Shown: one piece after another, positions 34,924-42,595 of the stretch | Numbering within the stretch: the stretch's first letter is position 1 | How the letters are laid out: every line of letters begins with the position of its first letter | Origin: Microthrixaceae bacterium | GTDB lineage: Bacteria; Actinomycetota; Acidimicrobiia; Acidimicrobiales; Acidimicrobilacustridaceae | Assembly: GCA_947446975.1 (NCBI GenBank) | Contig: CANFHM010000001.1 | Span: forward strand, 1-64,000 | DNA: 64,000 bases | Direction of reading: 5' to 3' | Made by a program: the position numbers and the translations under genes | Notes under the pieces: model-generated | Databases searched by the model: none | What the model was told of the DNA's origin: nothing | The model's input: only the letters and a program-made list of their open reading frames with translations

Positions 34924-35442
34924 ATGAGCGAGACCGAACCCATCCGACTGTGCTTCGTCTGCCTGGGCAACATCTGCCGCTCCCCCACGGCCGAGGGCAT
35001 CATGGCATCGCTCATCGCCGACGCCGGCCTGCAGACCCGCATCGAGGTGGATAGCGCCGGCACCGCGTCATGGCATCGCGGCGAACCGGCCGATGCGCGG
35101 GCGATCGCCGAGGCGGCCCGGCGCGGTGTGGCCCTGCGCTCGCGGGCCAGCACGTTCCGTACCGGCGACGCCCACGCCTACGATCTCGTCCTCGCCATGG
35201 ATCACACCAACCGGTTCGATCTGCTCGACCTGACCCCCGAGCCCGAACTGCGCGAGCGAATCCTCCTGCTGCGCAGCTTCGACCCGGCGCTCGCCGACGA
35301 CGACCCCCACGACGGCGCCGTGCCCGACCCGTGGTCCGGCGGCGAGGAGGGGTTCGCCATGGTGTACGACCTCATCGAGGCGGCCTGCATCGGGCTGCTC
35401 GACCATGTGCGCACCACCATGCTCACCGAGGGCCACCGGTAG
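34924..35442 (+). CDS. Low-molecular-weight protein tyrosine phosphatase
   Basis: 172 residues. The P-loop is at the N-terminus, CFVCLGNICRSPTAEG, with nucleophile Cys13 and Arg19 (C-x5-R). The general acid is in VPDPWSGGEEGF. The length and order are standard for LMW-PTP, which dephosphorylate tyrosine phosphates and in bacteria often control envelope polysaccharide or signalling. Its TAG stop forms part of the -10 of murT. No obvious -10 is seen before its own ATG. Confidence 0.92.
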   Translation: MSETEPIRLCFVCLGNICRSPTAEGIMASLIADAGLQTRIEVDSAGTASWHRGEPADARAIAEAARRGVALRSRASTFRTGDAHAYDLVLAMDHTNRFDLLDLTPEPELRERILLLRSFDPALADDDPHDGAVPDPWSGGEEGFAMVYDLIEAACIGLLDHVRTTMLTEGHR

Positions 35443-35445
35443 CAT
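35440..35445 (+). promoter_or_regulatory. -10 element for leaderless murT, built on the upstream stop codon
   Basis: TAGCAT, ten bases, then GTG at 35456. The first three bases are the TAG stop of the LMW phosphatase. Confidence 0.4.
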
Positions 35446-35455
35446 CGGCGGCGCC

Positions 35456-36754
35456 GTGACCTCCGCCCGCCCCTCCCCTGCGCCCTCGACGCCATCGCCC
35501 GGTGCCCCGCCGCCACTGCGGGCCCGACTCGCCGTCACCGTGGGGCGATCGGTGGCCACCGTCTCCCGAGCGCTGCACCTCGGGTCCGGCAGCGTCATCG
35601 GCGGACGGGCGGCGCTGGTGGTGGATCCACGACTGCTGCGCGATCTCACCGCCGGGCGCGATGTCGTGATCGTGAGCGCCACCAACGGCAAGACCACCAC
35701 CACCCGACTCATCGCCGCTGCGCTGGCCGGGGACCGACCGGTGGTCTCGAACGCCACCGGCGCCAACATGACCGCCGGCATCGTGGCCGCCCTCGGTGGC
35801 GCAGCATCCGATGCCACTGCGGTGCTCGAGGTCGACGAGCGATGGGTGGCCGGTGTGTTGCAGGCCACCTCGGCCGGAACCGTGGTGCTGCTCAACCTGA
35901 GCCGGGATCAGCTCGACCGCACCCAGGAGGTGCGCAAGCTGGCCGAGGCCTGGCGCACCTGCCTGTCGGCCACTCCGCCCGCCACCGTGATCGCCAACGC
36001 CGATGATCCGCTGGTGGTGTGGGCTGCACAGGCGGCGCCCAGCGTGATCTGGGTGGCCACCGGTCAGGACTGGCGGGCCGACGCCGCCGGGTGTCCGCAG
36101 TGCGCCGGGCGCATCTCGTTCACGGGGGCGGCGTGGCGCTGCACCGACTGTGATCTCGCCCGTCCCGAACCATCGGTGTCGGTCGAGGATGCGGCCATCG
36201 CCATCGCTGACGACCGAGTGGCCATCGCCATGCGACTGCCCGGTCGGGTCAACATCGTGAACGCCGCGTTCGCACTCGCCACCGCCACCTCGCTCGGGGT
36301 CCCCACGCCGATCGCTGTCACGGGTCTGGAATCGGTGGAGGAGGTCGCCGGTCGCTATCGGGTGACCTCGCTCGCCGGACGACCGGTACGACTCCTGCTG
36401 GCCAAGAACCCCGCCGGTTGGCATGAGGCGATCGAACTGCTCGCCGATCCACCGGCGCCGGTGGTCGTGGCCATCAACGCCCGTATCGCCGATGGTCATG
36501 ATCCCTCATGGCTGTGGGACGTCGACTTCGAACGACTGCGCTCCCGTTTCGTCGTGGCCACCGGTGAGCGTCGCCATGATCTCGCCGTGCGGCTGCGCTA
36601 CGCGGATGTCGAACACGCCACCGCAGACACCATCGACGAGGCGCTGCGGGTGGCGATGGGCCGACCCGAACACACGGCCGGACGCCCGGTCGACATCGCC
36701 GCCAACTACACGGCGTTCCAGGAGTACTTCGAACGGGTCGGCGGTTCGCGATGA
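35456..36754 (+). CDS. murT: Lipid II isoglutaminyl synthase, MurT subunit
   Basis: 432 residues. Mur-ligase core with P-loop SATNGKTTTTRL and Asn/Asp motifs LEVDERWV and NLSRDQLDR. A zinc ribbon insertion has CPQC and CTDC (about residues 214-242), as in pneumococcal MurT. The C-terminal DUF1727 domain binds GatD. With GatD it amidates the alpha-carboxyl of D-Glu in lipid II, using glutamine and ATP, which strengthens cross-linking. GTG start taken from the -10 element; the upstream in-frame ATG would lie inside the phosphatase gene. ATGA overlap with gatD. Confidence 0.93.
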   Translation: MTSARPSPAPSTPSPGAPPPLRARLAVTVGRSVATVSRALHLGSGSVIGGRAALVVDPRLLRDLTAGRDVVIVSATNGKTTTTRLIAAALAGDRPVVSNATGANMTAGIVAALGGAASDATAVLEVDERWVAGVLQATSAGTVVLLNLSRDQLDRTQEVRKLAEAWRTCLSATPPATVIANADDPLVVWAAQAAPSVIWVATGQDWRADAAGCPQCAGRISFTGAAWRCTDCDLARPEPSVSVEDAAIAIADDRVAIAMRLPGRVNIVNAAFALATATSLGVPTPIAVTGLESVEEVAGRYRVTSLAGRPVRLLLAKNPAGWHEAIELLADPPAPVVVAINARIADGHDPSWLWDVDFERLRSRFVVATGERRHDLAVRLRYADVEHATADTIDEALRVAMGRPEHTAGRPVDIAANYTAFQEYFERVGGSR

Positions 36755-37551
36755 GCTCGCCCCGACCCACGGAATCCACAGTGCGCATCTGCTCGCTGTA
36801 TCCCGATCTCCTCGGCACCTACGGCGACGGCGGCAACGCCACGGTGCTCGCCCAGCGTCTGCGTTGGCGCGGCATCGCCGTCGATCTCGTGAGCATCGAT
36901 GCCGGCGGCAGCGTGCCGGACTCCTGCGATCTCTATCTCGTCGGCGGCGGTGAGGACGGCCCCCAGACCCGTGCCACCGAGGATCTCCTCGCCAGCGGGG
37001 CGCTGAAGCGGGCCGCTGACAACGGAGCGGTGGTGTTCGCCGTGTGCGCCGGCATGCAGATCCTCGGCGAGCGATTCCCCGACATGGACGGCGTGGATCG
37101 GACGGGTCTCGGACTTCTCGACTGCGTCACGGTCCGCGTCGATCGCCCCCGTGCTGTGGGCGAACTGCTCACCCACGACGCGGTCATCACCTCACCCGAT
37201 GGTGACCGGCGGCCGCTCGGCACGCTCACCGGGTTCGAGAACCACGCCGGTCGCACCATCCCCGGCGCCAGCGCCACCACGTTCGGTCGGGTCGAGATCG
37301 GCGAGGGCAACGGCGACGGCTCCGAGGGCGTCATCAATGGTTCCGTGGTCGGCACATACCTGCATGGTCCGGCGCTCGCCCGCAACCCCGCACTCGCCGA
37401 TGAGCTGCTGCGCTGGATCATCGGCGACGCCGCGCTCACGCCGATCGACGACACCGATGTCGGAGCGCTGCGAGCCGAACGACATGCCGCCGCCCGATCC
37501 CATGAACTGGCACCGCGTCGCTCATGGCGCGACCGCCTGCGGGGTTCCTGA
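36751..37551 (+). CDS. gatD: Lipid II isoglutaminyl synthase, GatD glutamine amidotransferase
   Basis: 266 residues of the CobB/CobQ-like class I glutaminase family. Nucleophile Cys99 lies in VFAVCAGMQILGE and the catalytic His in GTYLHGPALARNP. It releases ammonia for MurT. Start overlaps the murT stop by four bases, ensuring paired expression. The C-terminus (residues 230-266) is basic and less conserved. The pair predicts amidated peptidoglycan stem peptides in this organism. Confidence 0.93.
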   Translation: MSSPRPTESTVRICSLYPDLLGTYGDGGNATVLAQRLRWRGIAVDLVSIDAGGSVPDSCDLYLVGGGEDGPQTRATEDLLASGALKRAADNGAVVFAVCAGMQILGERFPDMDGVDRTGLGLLDCVTVRVDRPRAVGELLTHDAVITSPDGDRRPLGTLTGFENHAGRTIPGASATTFGRVEIGEGNGDGSEGVINGSVVGTYLHGPALARNPALADELLRWIIGDAALTPIDDTDVGALRAERHAAARSHELAPRRSWRDRLRGS

Positions 37552-37647
37552 GCGCAGCTCCCGAGCCCGGTTCCCGATCGGGGTCCCGGTCGCTGCCGGT
37601 CCCGCGCACCCACCGCTCCGGCCCCGTGGAACGCCGTCCCGCTCGCC

Positions 37648-37653
37648 TACTAT
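37648..37653 (+). promoter_or_regulatory. -10 element for leaderless peroxiredoxin transcript
   Basis: TACTAT, six bases, then ATG at 37660: the hexamer closest to the TATAAT consensus among the leaderless set. Confidence 0.55.
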
Positions 37654-37659
37654 CGGGCC

Positions 37660-38142
37660 ATGGCACTTTCCATCGGAGACAACATCCCTGATATCGAACT
37701 GTTCGTCATGGGCGCCGAAGGCCCCCAGAAGGTCTCGACCGGCGAACTCCTCGGCACCGGCAAGGTGGTGCTGTTCGCCGTCCCCGGCGCCTTCACCCCC
37801 GGCTGCTCACGTGTGCATCTGCCCGGCTTCGTCCAGCAGGCCCAGGACGTCACTGACAAGGGCGTCGACCGCATCGTTTGCGTGTCGGTCAACGATGCGT
37901 TCGTCATGGGCGCATGGGGCGAGGATCAGGGCGTGGGCGAGTCCATCGTCATGCTCGCTGATGGCAATGGCGCCTTCACCGAGGCCATGGGCCATGTGAT
38001 GGACGGCTCGGGCTTCGGTCTCGGTATCCGCTCCAAGCGCTACGCGGCGATCATCGACAACGGCGTCATCACCAGCCTCGACATCGATGAGACCGGTGGC
38101 GTCGAGGTCAGCTCCTGCTCCGCCGTGCTCGGCCGCCTGTAG
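37660..38142 (+). CDS. Peroxiredoxin, Prx5 type
   Basis: 160 residues. Active site VPGAFTPGCSRVHLPGF with peroxidatic Cys49, the long P-x3-T-x2-C form of Prx5 enzymes. A further Cys153 near the C-terminus (VEVSSCSAV) could resolve the sulfenate. Prx5 enzymes reduce alkyl hydroperoxides and peroxynitrite using thioredoxin, glutaredoxin or mycoredoxin, and a mycoredoxin gene is in this window. Single gene with a convergent hairpin after it. Confidence 0.92.
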   Translation: MALSIGDNIPDIELFVMGAEGPQKVSTGELLGTGKVVLFAVPGAFTPGCSRVHLPGFVQQAQDVTDKGVDRIVCVSVNDAFVMGAWGEDQGVGESIVMLADGNGAFTEAMGHVMDGSGFGLGIRSKRYAAIIDNGVITSLDIDETGGVEVSSCSAVLGRL

Positions 38143-38152
38143 GAACGCCCTG

Positions 38153-38183
38153 ACCGCCCGTCGGCTCAGAGCTGACGGGCGGT
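38153..38183. terminator. Strong bidirectional hairpin
   Basis: ACCGCCCGTC (38153-38162) pairs perfectly with GACGGGCGGT (38174-38183) across an 11-base loop. It lies between convergent genes, and its right arm is the last codons of the oxidoreductase. Ten GC-rich base pairs and no T-tract. Confidence 0.6.
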
Positions 38184-40310
38184 GACATACCCGCTGCGCA
38201 CGGCACCCTCGATGTAGCCGACCTTCTCGGCATCGCCGACGACTCGCACATCGAACCCTTCTGCGTGCAACCTGTCGGCCAGCGCATGATCGGGTTCGAC
38301 CCCGCTGGCGATGATGACCTGCGAGGCTCTCGCCGTGCGGAGCTCATCAGCGACGACGTACTCGACGCTGTCGCGACTGATCGACCGCAACGACGCACCG
38401 GTGACGAACTCGACCCCGTGCGAGCGGGCCTCATGCAGCGCACGCGCCCGCCGGGGATGCGCCATCTCGATCGCCAGCTTGTCGCCCTCCTCGAGCACCG
38501 TGACCCGGCGACGGCGTTCGGCGAGGAACTCGGCGAGCTCGACACCCACCAATCCGCCCCCGACCACGACGACATCGCGGCCGAGGGGCATCCATCGGGT
38601 GGACCAGTGGCGCACACGATCGAGGGTGGAGAGCAGCCCCAGTGAGCGACCGGTGGACACGATCATCCGCTTCATCAAGGGGAGCCGCTCCATGACCGAG
38701 GGGTCGTCGCCGGTGAGCAGTGCCCGGAGATCATCGCCGGAGAGCACATGGGGCAGATCGGCGCCGGGGACCGCCGGACGCTCGCGGCGCGCGCCGGTGG
38801 CCACCACCACGACATCGGGCGCCAGCGCACGCAGGGCCTCCGCCGTGGCCGGCGAACCCAGACGCACCTCGACATCGAGATCGGTCATCATCGTCGAGAG
38901 ATAGCGCACCAGCTCGGCGTTCATCGGCGTGGTGAGCGAGGAGAAACGGGCGGTGCCTCCGAGCTGTGGGCTGCGCTCGAACAGCACCACCCGATGGCCG
39001 CGCAGCGCCGCCACACGAGCGGCCTCCATGCCACCGGGACCACCACCGATGACCGCGACCGTGCGCGTGGTGTCGGAGGTCGCGATCGGACCTTCGTCGT
39101 AATGACCGAGCTCGGCGTTGACCGCGCAGATCGGAGTGCCGTCCCAGAAGTTCTGGGCCACGCACACATAACAGTTGATGCACGTGCGCACGGCGTCGGG
39201 TCGACCGGCGAGCAGCTTGGCCGGCAGGTCGGGATCGGCCAGCAGCTGACGACCCATGGAGATGAAATCGCAGTCGCCGTCGGCGAGCACGCTCTCGGCC
39301 TGTGCCGGCATGATCCGCCCCACCGCGATGACCGGGATGCCGACACGCTGCTTCACCACCGCCGCCAGACCGACGTACTGACCGGGCTGCCAGGGCAGCG
39401 GCCCGTTGGTGAACCCCACACCCATGGCGTCGACACCACTGGCGCTGACATGGATGGCATCGGCGCCGGCCTGTTCGGCCATGGCCGCGTACTCGGCGGC
39501 GAGCAACGGCTCGATGCCACCCTCGGAGTACTCACGGCCGTCGAGACGCACGATGATGGCGAAGCCGGAACCGCAGCGGGCGCGGATGCCCCGGATGATC
39601 TCGACGAGGAGTCGGGCCCGGTTCACATCGGAACCGCCGTAGTCGTCGGTGCGCCGGTTGAACCTCGGCGACAGGAACGTGGAGATCAGGTAGCCGTGGG
39701 CGCCATGCACCTCGATGCCGTCGAAGCCGGCCCGCTGCACCCGAGCGGCGGCCTCGACGAACTGATCGACGACCCAGGCGATGTCATCGACAGTGGCCTC
39801 CCGCTGGCTGGCCCGCTTGCCGCCGGTGAGCGCCGCCATCCGCATCAGTTCGGGCATGGTGATGGCGCTGATATCGGCAGGGTCCTCGGGCAGCGGCACC
39901 GACGGCACGAGCTGCTCGCGGTCCTGCATGGGATCCACACCGGCGGTCTTGCCGTGATGGCAGGCCTGCACGACGATGCGGGCGCCATGGGCGTGCGCCG
40001 CGGCGGCGAGTCGGGCCAGGCCGGGGATGAACCGATCCTCCGAGAGCGCCGGCTGGTGGATGGAGGTGGCACCCACCGGCCAGGCCACCGCCGAGGTCTC
40101 GAGGATGAGCAGCCCCACACCGCCCTTCGCGCGGGCCTCGTAATGGGCGATCGTGAGATCGGTGATGGCGCCCTCATCGCAGGTGTTCTGGTCCATCGCC
40201 GGCATCACGATGCGATTGCGCAGTTCCATCGGACCGATGCGGCCGGGCTCGAGCAGCCGTCGCACCGGTGCCCGTGATGCTCCATTCGGACGTCGTTCCC
40301 TCGTGGCCAT
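38166..40310 (-). CDS. Old-yellow-enzyme family oxidoreductase with Fe-S and FAD domains (2,4-dienoyl-CoA reductase/TMADH type)
   Basis: 714 residues in three parts. Residues 20-370 are an FMN-binding TIM barrel with IEVHGAHGYLISTFLSPRFN as the active-site loop. A cysteine cluster TCINCYVCVAQNFWDGTPIC then has spacing C-x2-C-x2-C-x11-C, closer to trimethylamine dehydrogenase than to the C-x2-C-x3-C of FadH. The rest is a disulfide-reductase-like FAD/NAD(P) module with AVIGGGPGGMEAAR near residue 425 and VVVVGGGLVGVELAEF near 600. It transfers electrons from NAD(P)H to an enoyl-type substrate or from an amine. Substrate undecided. ATG at 40310 has GGAGAG upstream. Confidence 0.85.
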   Translation of the reverse strand: MATRERRPNGASRAPVRRLLEPGRIGPMELRNRIVMPAMDQNTCDEGAITDLTIAHYEARAKGGVGLLILETSAVAWPVGATSIHQPALSEDRFIPGLARLAAAAHAHGARIVVQACHHGKTAGVDPMQDREQLVPSVPLPEDPADISAITMPELMRMAALTGGKRASQREATVDDIAWVVDQFVEAAARVQRAGFDGIEVHGAHGYLISTFLSPRFNRRTDDYGGSDVNRARLLVEIIRGIRARCGSGFAIIVRLDGREYSEGGIEPLLAAEYAAMAEQAGADAIHVSASGVDAMGVGFTNGPLPWQPGQYVGLAAVVKQRVGIPVIAVGRIMPAQAESVLADGDCDFISMGRQLLADPDLPAKLLAGRPDAVRTCINCYVCVAQNFWDGTPICAVNAELGHYDEGPIATSDTTRTVAVIGGGPGGMEAARVAALRGHRVVLFERSPQLGGTARFSSLTTPMNAELVRYLSTMMTDLDVEVRLGSPATAEALRALAPDVVVVATGARRERPAVPGADLPHVLSGDDLRALLTGDDPSVMERLPLMKRMIVSTGRSLGLLSTLDRVRHWSTRWMPLGRDVVVVGGGLVGVELAEFLAERRRRVTVLEEGDKLAIEMAHPRRARALHEARSHGVEFVTGASLRSISRDSVEYVVADELRTARASQVIIASGVEPDHALADRLHAEGFDVRVVGDAEKVGYIEGAVRSGYVTARQL

Positions 40311-40360
40311 CAGCCTCTCCCCCTCGTCGATCCCCGGTGCGACGCTGCCCCCGCAGACGC

Positions 40361-40417
40361 CGACGGCCCGGCCGCAGCGGTGACGATCATCGTCACACAC
40401 CACGGGCCGGGCCGTCG
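40361..40417. repeat. Nested inverted repeats upstream of the oxidoreductase gene
   Basis: Thirteen bases CGACGGCCCGGCC (40361-40373) pair perfectly with GGCCGGGCCGTCG (40405-40417). The 31-base spacer holds a palindrome, GTGACGAT-C-ATCGTCAC (40380-40396). It lies 51 bases before the oxidoreductase ATG and 60 after the SHOCT gene. Read on the minus strand it could end the SHOCT transcript or form a regulatory leader; the inner palindrome looks like a protein operator. Confidence 0.65.
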
Positions 40418-40476
40418 CACTCCTGCTTGTCGTGATGGTGGACCGGCCACCGCCACGAGGGCTCAGTCGAGCTGGA

Positions 40477-40869
40477 TCAGACGATCTGGCTCTTGAGCTT
40501 GGCGAACTCGGCGTCGTCGATGACGCCGCGGTCCTTGAGGTCGGCCAGACGATGCAGCTCGTCGGCGGCGCTGCTGGTGCCGGCGGCCTGACGGATGTAA
40601 TCCTTCATGGCTGCGTCCTGCTGCTTGGCGGCATTCATCGAGTGCACGCGCATCTTGTCGCCACGGATGATGAGGTACGCCAGCACACCGATGAGGTTGA
40701 ACAGCAGGATGCCGACCAGCCAGAGGGCCTTGTGGAGGCCACCCATGTCGTCGCTGCGGAAGATGTCGATGAAGACGCTGATCATCAACCAGATCCAGAT
40801 GAACAGAAGCATGAACCAGAGGAAGGTCAGGACGACCTGACCGACGCCCCACGTCGCTGCGAGAACCAT
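40477..40869 (-). CDS. Membrane protein with PLDc_N-like helices and SHOCT domain
   Basis: 130 residues. Two hydrophobic helices (about 10-36 and 48-68, the second within ALWLVGILLFNLIGVLAYLI) resemble the PLDc_N membrane module. The C-terminal 30 residues (LADLKDRGVIDDAEFAKLKS) form a SHOCT motif, a short helical oligomerisation element. No enzymatic residues. Family function unknown; such proteins are common in actinobacteria. The ATG has AGGAGG six bases upstream, so a longer reading to 40935 is rejected. Confidence 0.8.
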   Translation of the reverse strand: MVLAATWGVGQVVLTFLWFMLLFIWIWLMISVFIDIFRSDDMGGLHKALWLVGILLFNLIGVLAYLIIRGDKMRVHSMNAAKQQDAAMKDYIRQAAGTSSAADELHRLADLKDRGVIDDAEFAKLKSQIV

Positions 40870-40985
40870 GTGTTGCCTCCTGAAGAGACACCGACGACCG
40901 AGCCGCCGATGTGTACGAACTCGTGCGAGGTGCACGAACGGGTCAGATCGTAGTCAGAGAAGTGCTGCGTCTCGGACCACCCGAT

Positions 40986-41000
40986 GGGGGAATCTCCCCT
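40986..41000 (-). terminator. Short hairpin after the carboxyltransferase gene
   Basis: GGGGA and TCCCC pair around three bases, 12 bases past the stop on the minus strand. Weak but well placed. Confidence 0.35.
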
Positions 41001-41010
41001 GCGGCTCGGC

Positions 41011-42546
41011 TCAGGGGACGATCGCGGTGCGCGTGACCGGTTCGGGTGCGACCTGTCGACGCAGCACGGCACGACGCACCGCCTCGAGCAGGACCGTGCG
41101 GGTCTCGCGCGGATCGATGAGCTCGTCGAACCCGAGGCCGGCGGCTGATCGGTACGAGGCCTGCAGTTCCGCCTCGCGCAGTTCCGCCGCCTCATCGGCC
41201 GCGGCACCGGTGGCCCGACTCATGGCACTGGCACCCATGGCCCCCAGCGTGGCGCCCGGGTAGGCGAAGGTGGCCGACTGGTTGTCGAACCCCACCATCG
41301 ACATCACCATCGAACCGAACCCGTACGCCTTGCGCAGGGTGAGGTGGATCTTCGGGCTGGTGGCCTGGGTCTGGGCGGCGAACATCCGCGCCCCGCTGCG
41401 CAGCACGCCGGCGCGCTCGGAGACACTGCCGGGCAGCATGCCGGGATTGTCGGCGAGGAAGATCAGCGGCAGGTGGAAGGAATCGGCCACCGTGATGAAA
41501 TGCGCGGCCTTGTCGGCGGCGTCGGCGTCGATCGAACCGGCGAGCACCTTGGGCTGGTTGGCGATGATGGCCACCGATTCGCCGCCGAGATGGGCGAGAG
41601 CACAGATCATCGACGGACCGAAGCCCGGCTGCACCTCGAACCAGGAGCCGTCGTCGACGATCACATCGAGCACATCGTGCATGTCGTAGACCTGCCGGGT
41701 GTCGCGCGGGATGATGCGCAGCAGTTCGTCGGTGGGACGCGGCGCATGATCGGCACTGTGGGCGAGCGGCGGGTACGACCACGCACTGGACGGGAAGAAA
41801 TGCAGATACACCCGCAGCATGTCGAGGGCCGTGGGGTCGTCCGGAGCCACGTTGTGGATGAGTCCGCTGGCCACCGCCACGGCCGGACCACCCAGCTCCT
41901 CCTTGGTGATGTCCTCACCGAGGGAGTCCTTGACCACCGGCGGCCCGGCGGTGAACACCGCGCCATCAGCGGTCATCACGCTGAAGTCCGACATGGGCAC
42001 GATGAGCGCCCCATGGCCGGCCGAGGGCCCCATCACCGCGCTGAGCACCGGCACCCGACCGGAGCACTGCGCCTGGATCAGCAGATCGGTGGGCGTGCGG
42101 CCACCACCCCCGCCGCCACGATGGCCGGCACCCTCGAGCAGCATGACGAGCGGGATGCGCTCGGCCAGCGCCAGCTCGGCGATCCGCCAGCGCTTCGAGG
42201 TGCTGCCCGAACCGATGGAACCGGCGAGCGTGGTGAAGTCCTCGGCCCCGACCATGACGGGACGACCATCGACGGTGCCGGCGCCGGCCACGATGCCGTC
42301 AGCGGGCACATCCCCCACCAGCGTGCCGATCTCCTGGAACGAACCGAGATCGAGGAGATGCTCGACCCGCTGACGGGCATCGAGCTGACCCTTGGCGTAT
42401 CGCTTCGCCAGTCGTTCGGGCCCGCCCATCGAGCGCGCGGCGCTGCGTCGCTCGGCCAGATCGGCGAGGGCCGGACCCCAGCCACCGGGGAGGTCGTCGG
42501 GCAGGTGGTCAGGACGTTCGCCGGGCAGTGCACTCGGATCGGTCAT
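41011..42546 (-). CDS. Acyl-CoA carboxylase carboxyltransferase (beta) subunit
   Basis: 511 residues of the acetyl/propionyl/methylcrotonyl-CoA carboxyltransferase family. Both crotonase-like halves are visible: the first with RGGGGGGRTPTDLL (a Gly-rich loop) and MGPSAGHGALIVPMSDF, the second with FLADNPGMLPGSVSERAGV, an oxyanion region, and LRKAYGFGSMVMSMVG. It transfers carboxyl from carboxybiotin to an acyl-CoA. No biotin carboxylase/BCCP gene is nearby; the biotin operon in the window makes its cofactor. The start overlaps a six-codon leaderless reading frame (ATGA), and GGGAG lies four bases ahead. Confidence 0.9.
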   Translation of the reverse strand: MTDPSALPGERPDHLPDDLPGGWGPALADLAERRSAARSMGGPERLAKRYAKGQLDARQRVEHLLDLGSFQEIGTLVGDVPADGIVAGAGTVDGRPVMVGAEDFTTLAGSIGSGSTSKRWRIAELALAERIPLVMLLEGAGHRGGGGGGRTPTDLLIQAQCSGRVPVLSAVMGPSAGHGALIVPMSDFSVMTADGAVFTAGPPVVKDSLGEDITKEELGGPAVAVASGLIHNVAPDDPTALDMLRVYLHFFPSSAWSYPPLAHSADHAPRPTDELLRIIPRDTRQVYDMHDVLDVIVDDGSWFEVQPGFGPSMICALAHLGGESVAIIANQPKVLAGSIDADAADKAAHFITVADSFHLPLIFLADNPGMLPGSVSERAGVLRSGARMFAAQTQATSPKIHLTLRKAYGFGSMVMSMVGFDNQSATFAYPGATLGAMGASAMSRATGAAADEAAELREAELQASYRSAAGLGFDELIDPRETRTVLLEAVRRAVLRRQVAPEPVTRTAIVP

Positions 42547-42563
42547 CGGGCTCCCTTGTCCAT
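42543..42563 (-). CDS. Possible leaderless six-codon upstream reading frame
   Basis: ATG GAC AAG GGA GCC CGA TGA (product MDKGAR) starts six bases after a TATCCT hexamer, the leaderless spacing used in this genome. Its stop overlaps the ATG of the carboxyltransferase (ATGA), and its codons contain the GGGAG ribosome site. It could couple ribosomes to the main start, or be chance. Confidence 0.25.
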   Translation of the reverse strand: MDKGAR

Positions 42564-42569
42564 CCGGCG

Positions 42570-42579
42570 AGGATACATT
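42570..42579. promoter_or_regulatory. Overlapping divergent -10 elements
   Basis: TATCCT on the minus strand (42575-42570) and TACATT on the plus strand (42574-42579) share two bases. One melted region could fire the carboxyltransferase leftwards and the sulfotransferase-amidase pair rightwards. Confidence 0.4.
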
Positions 42580-42595
42580 TCGTGCTGACATCGCC

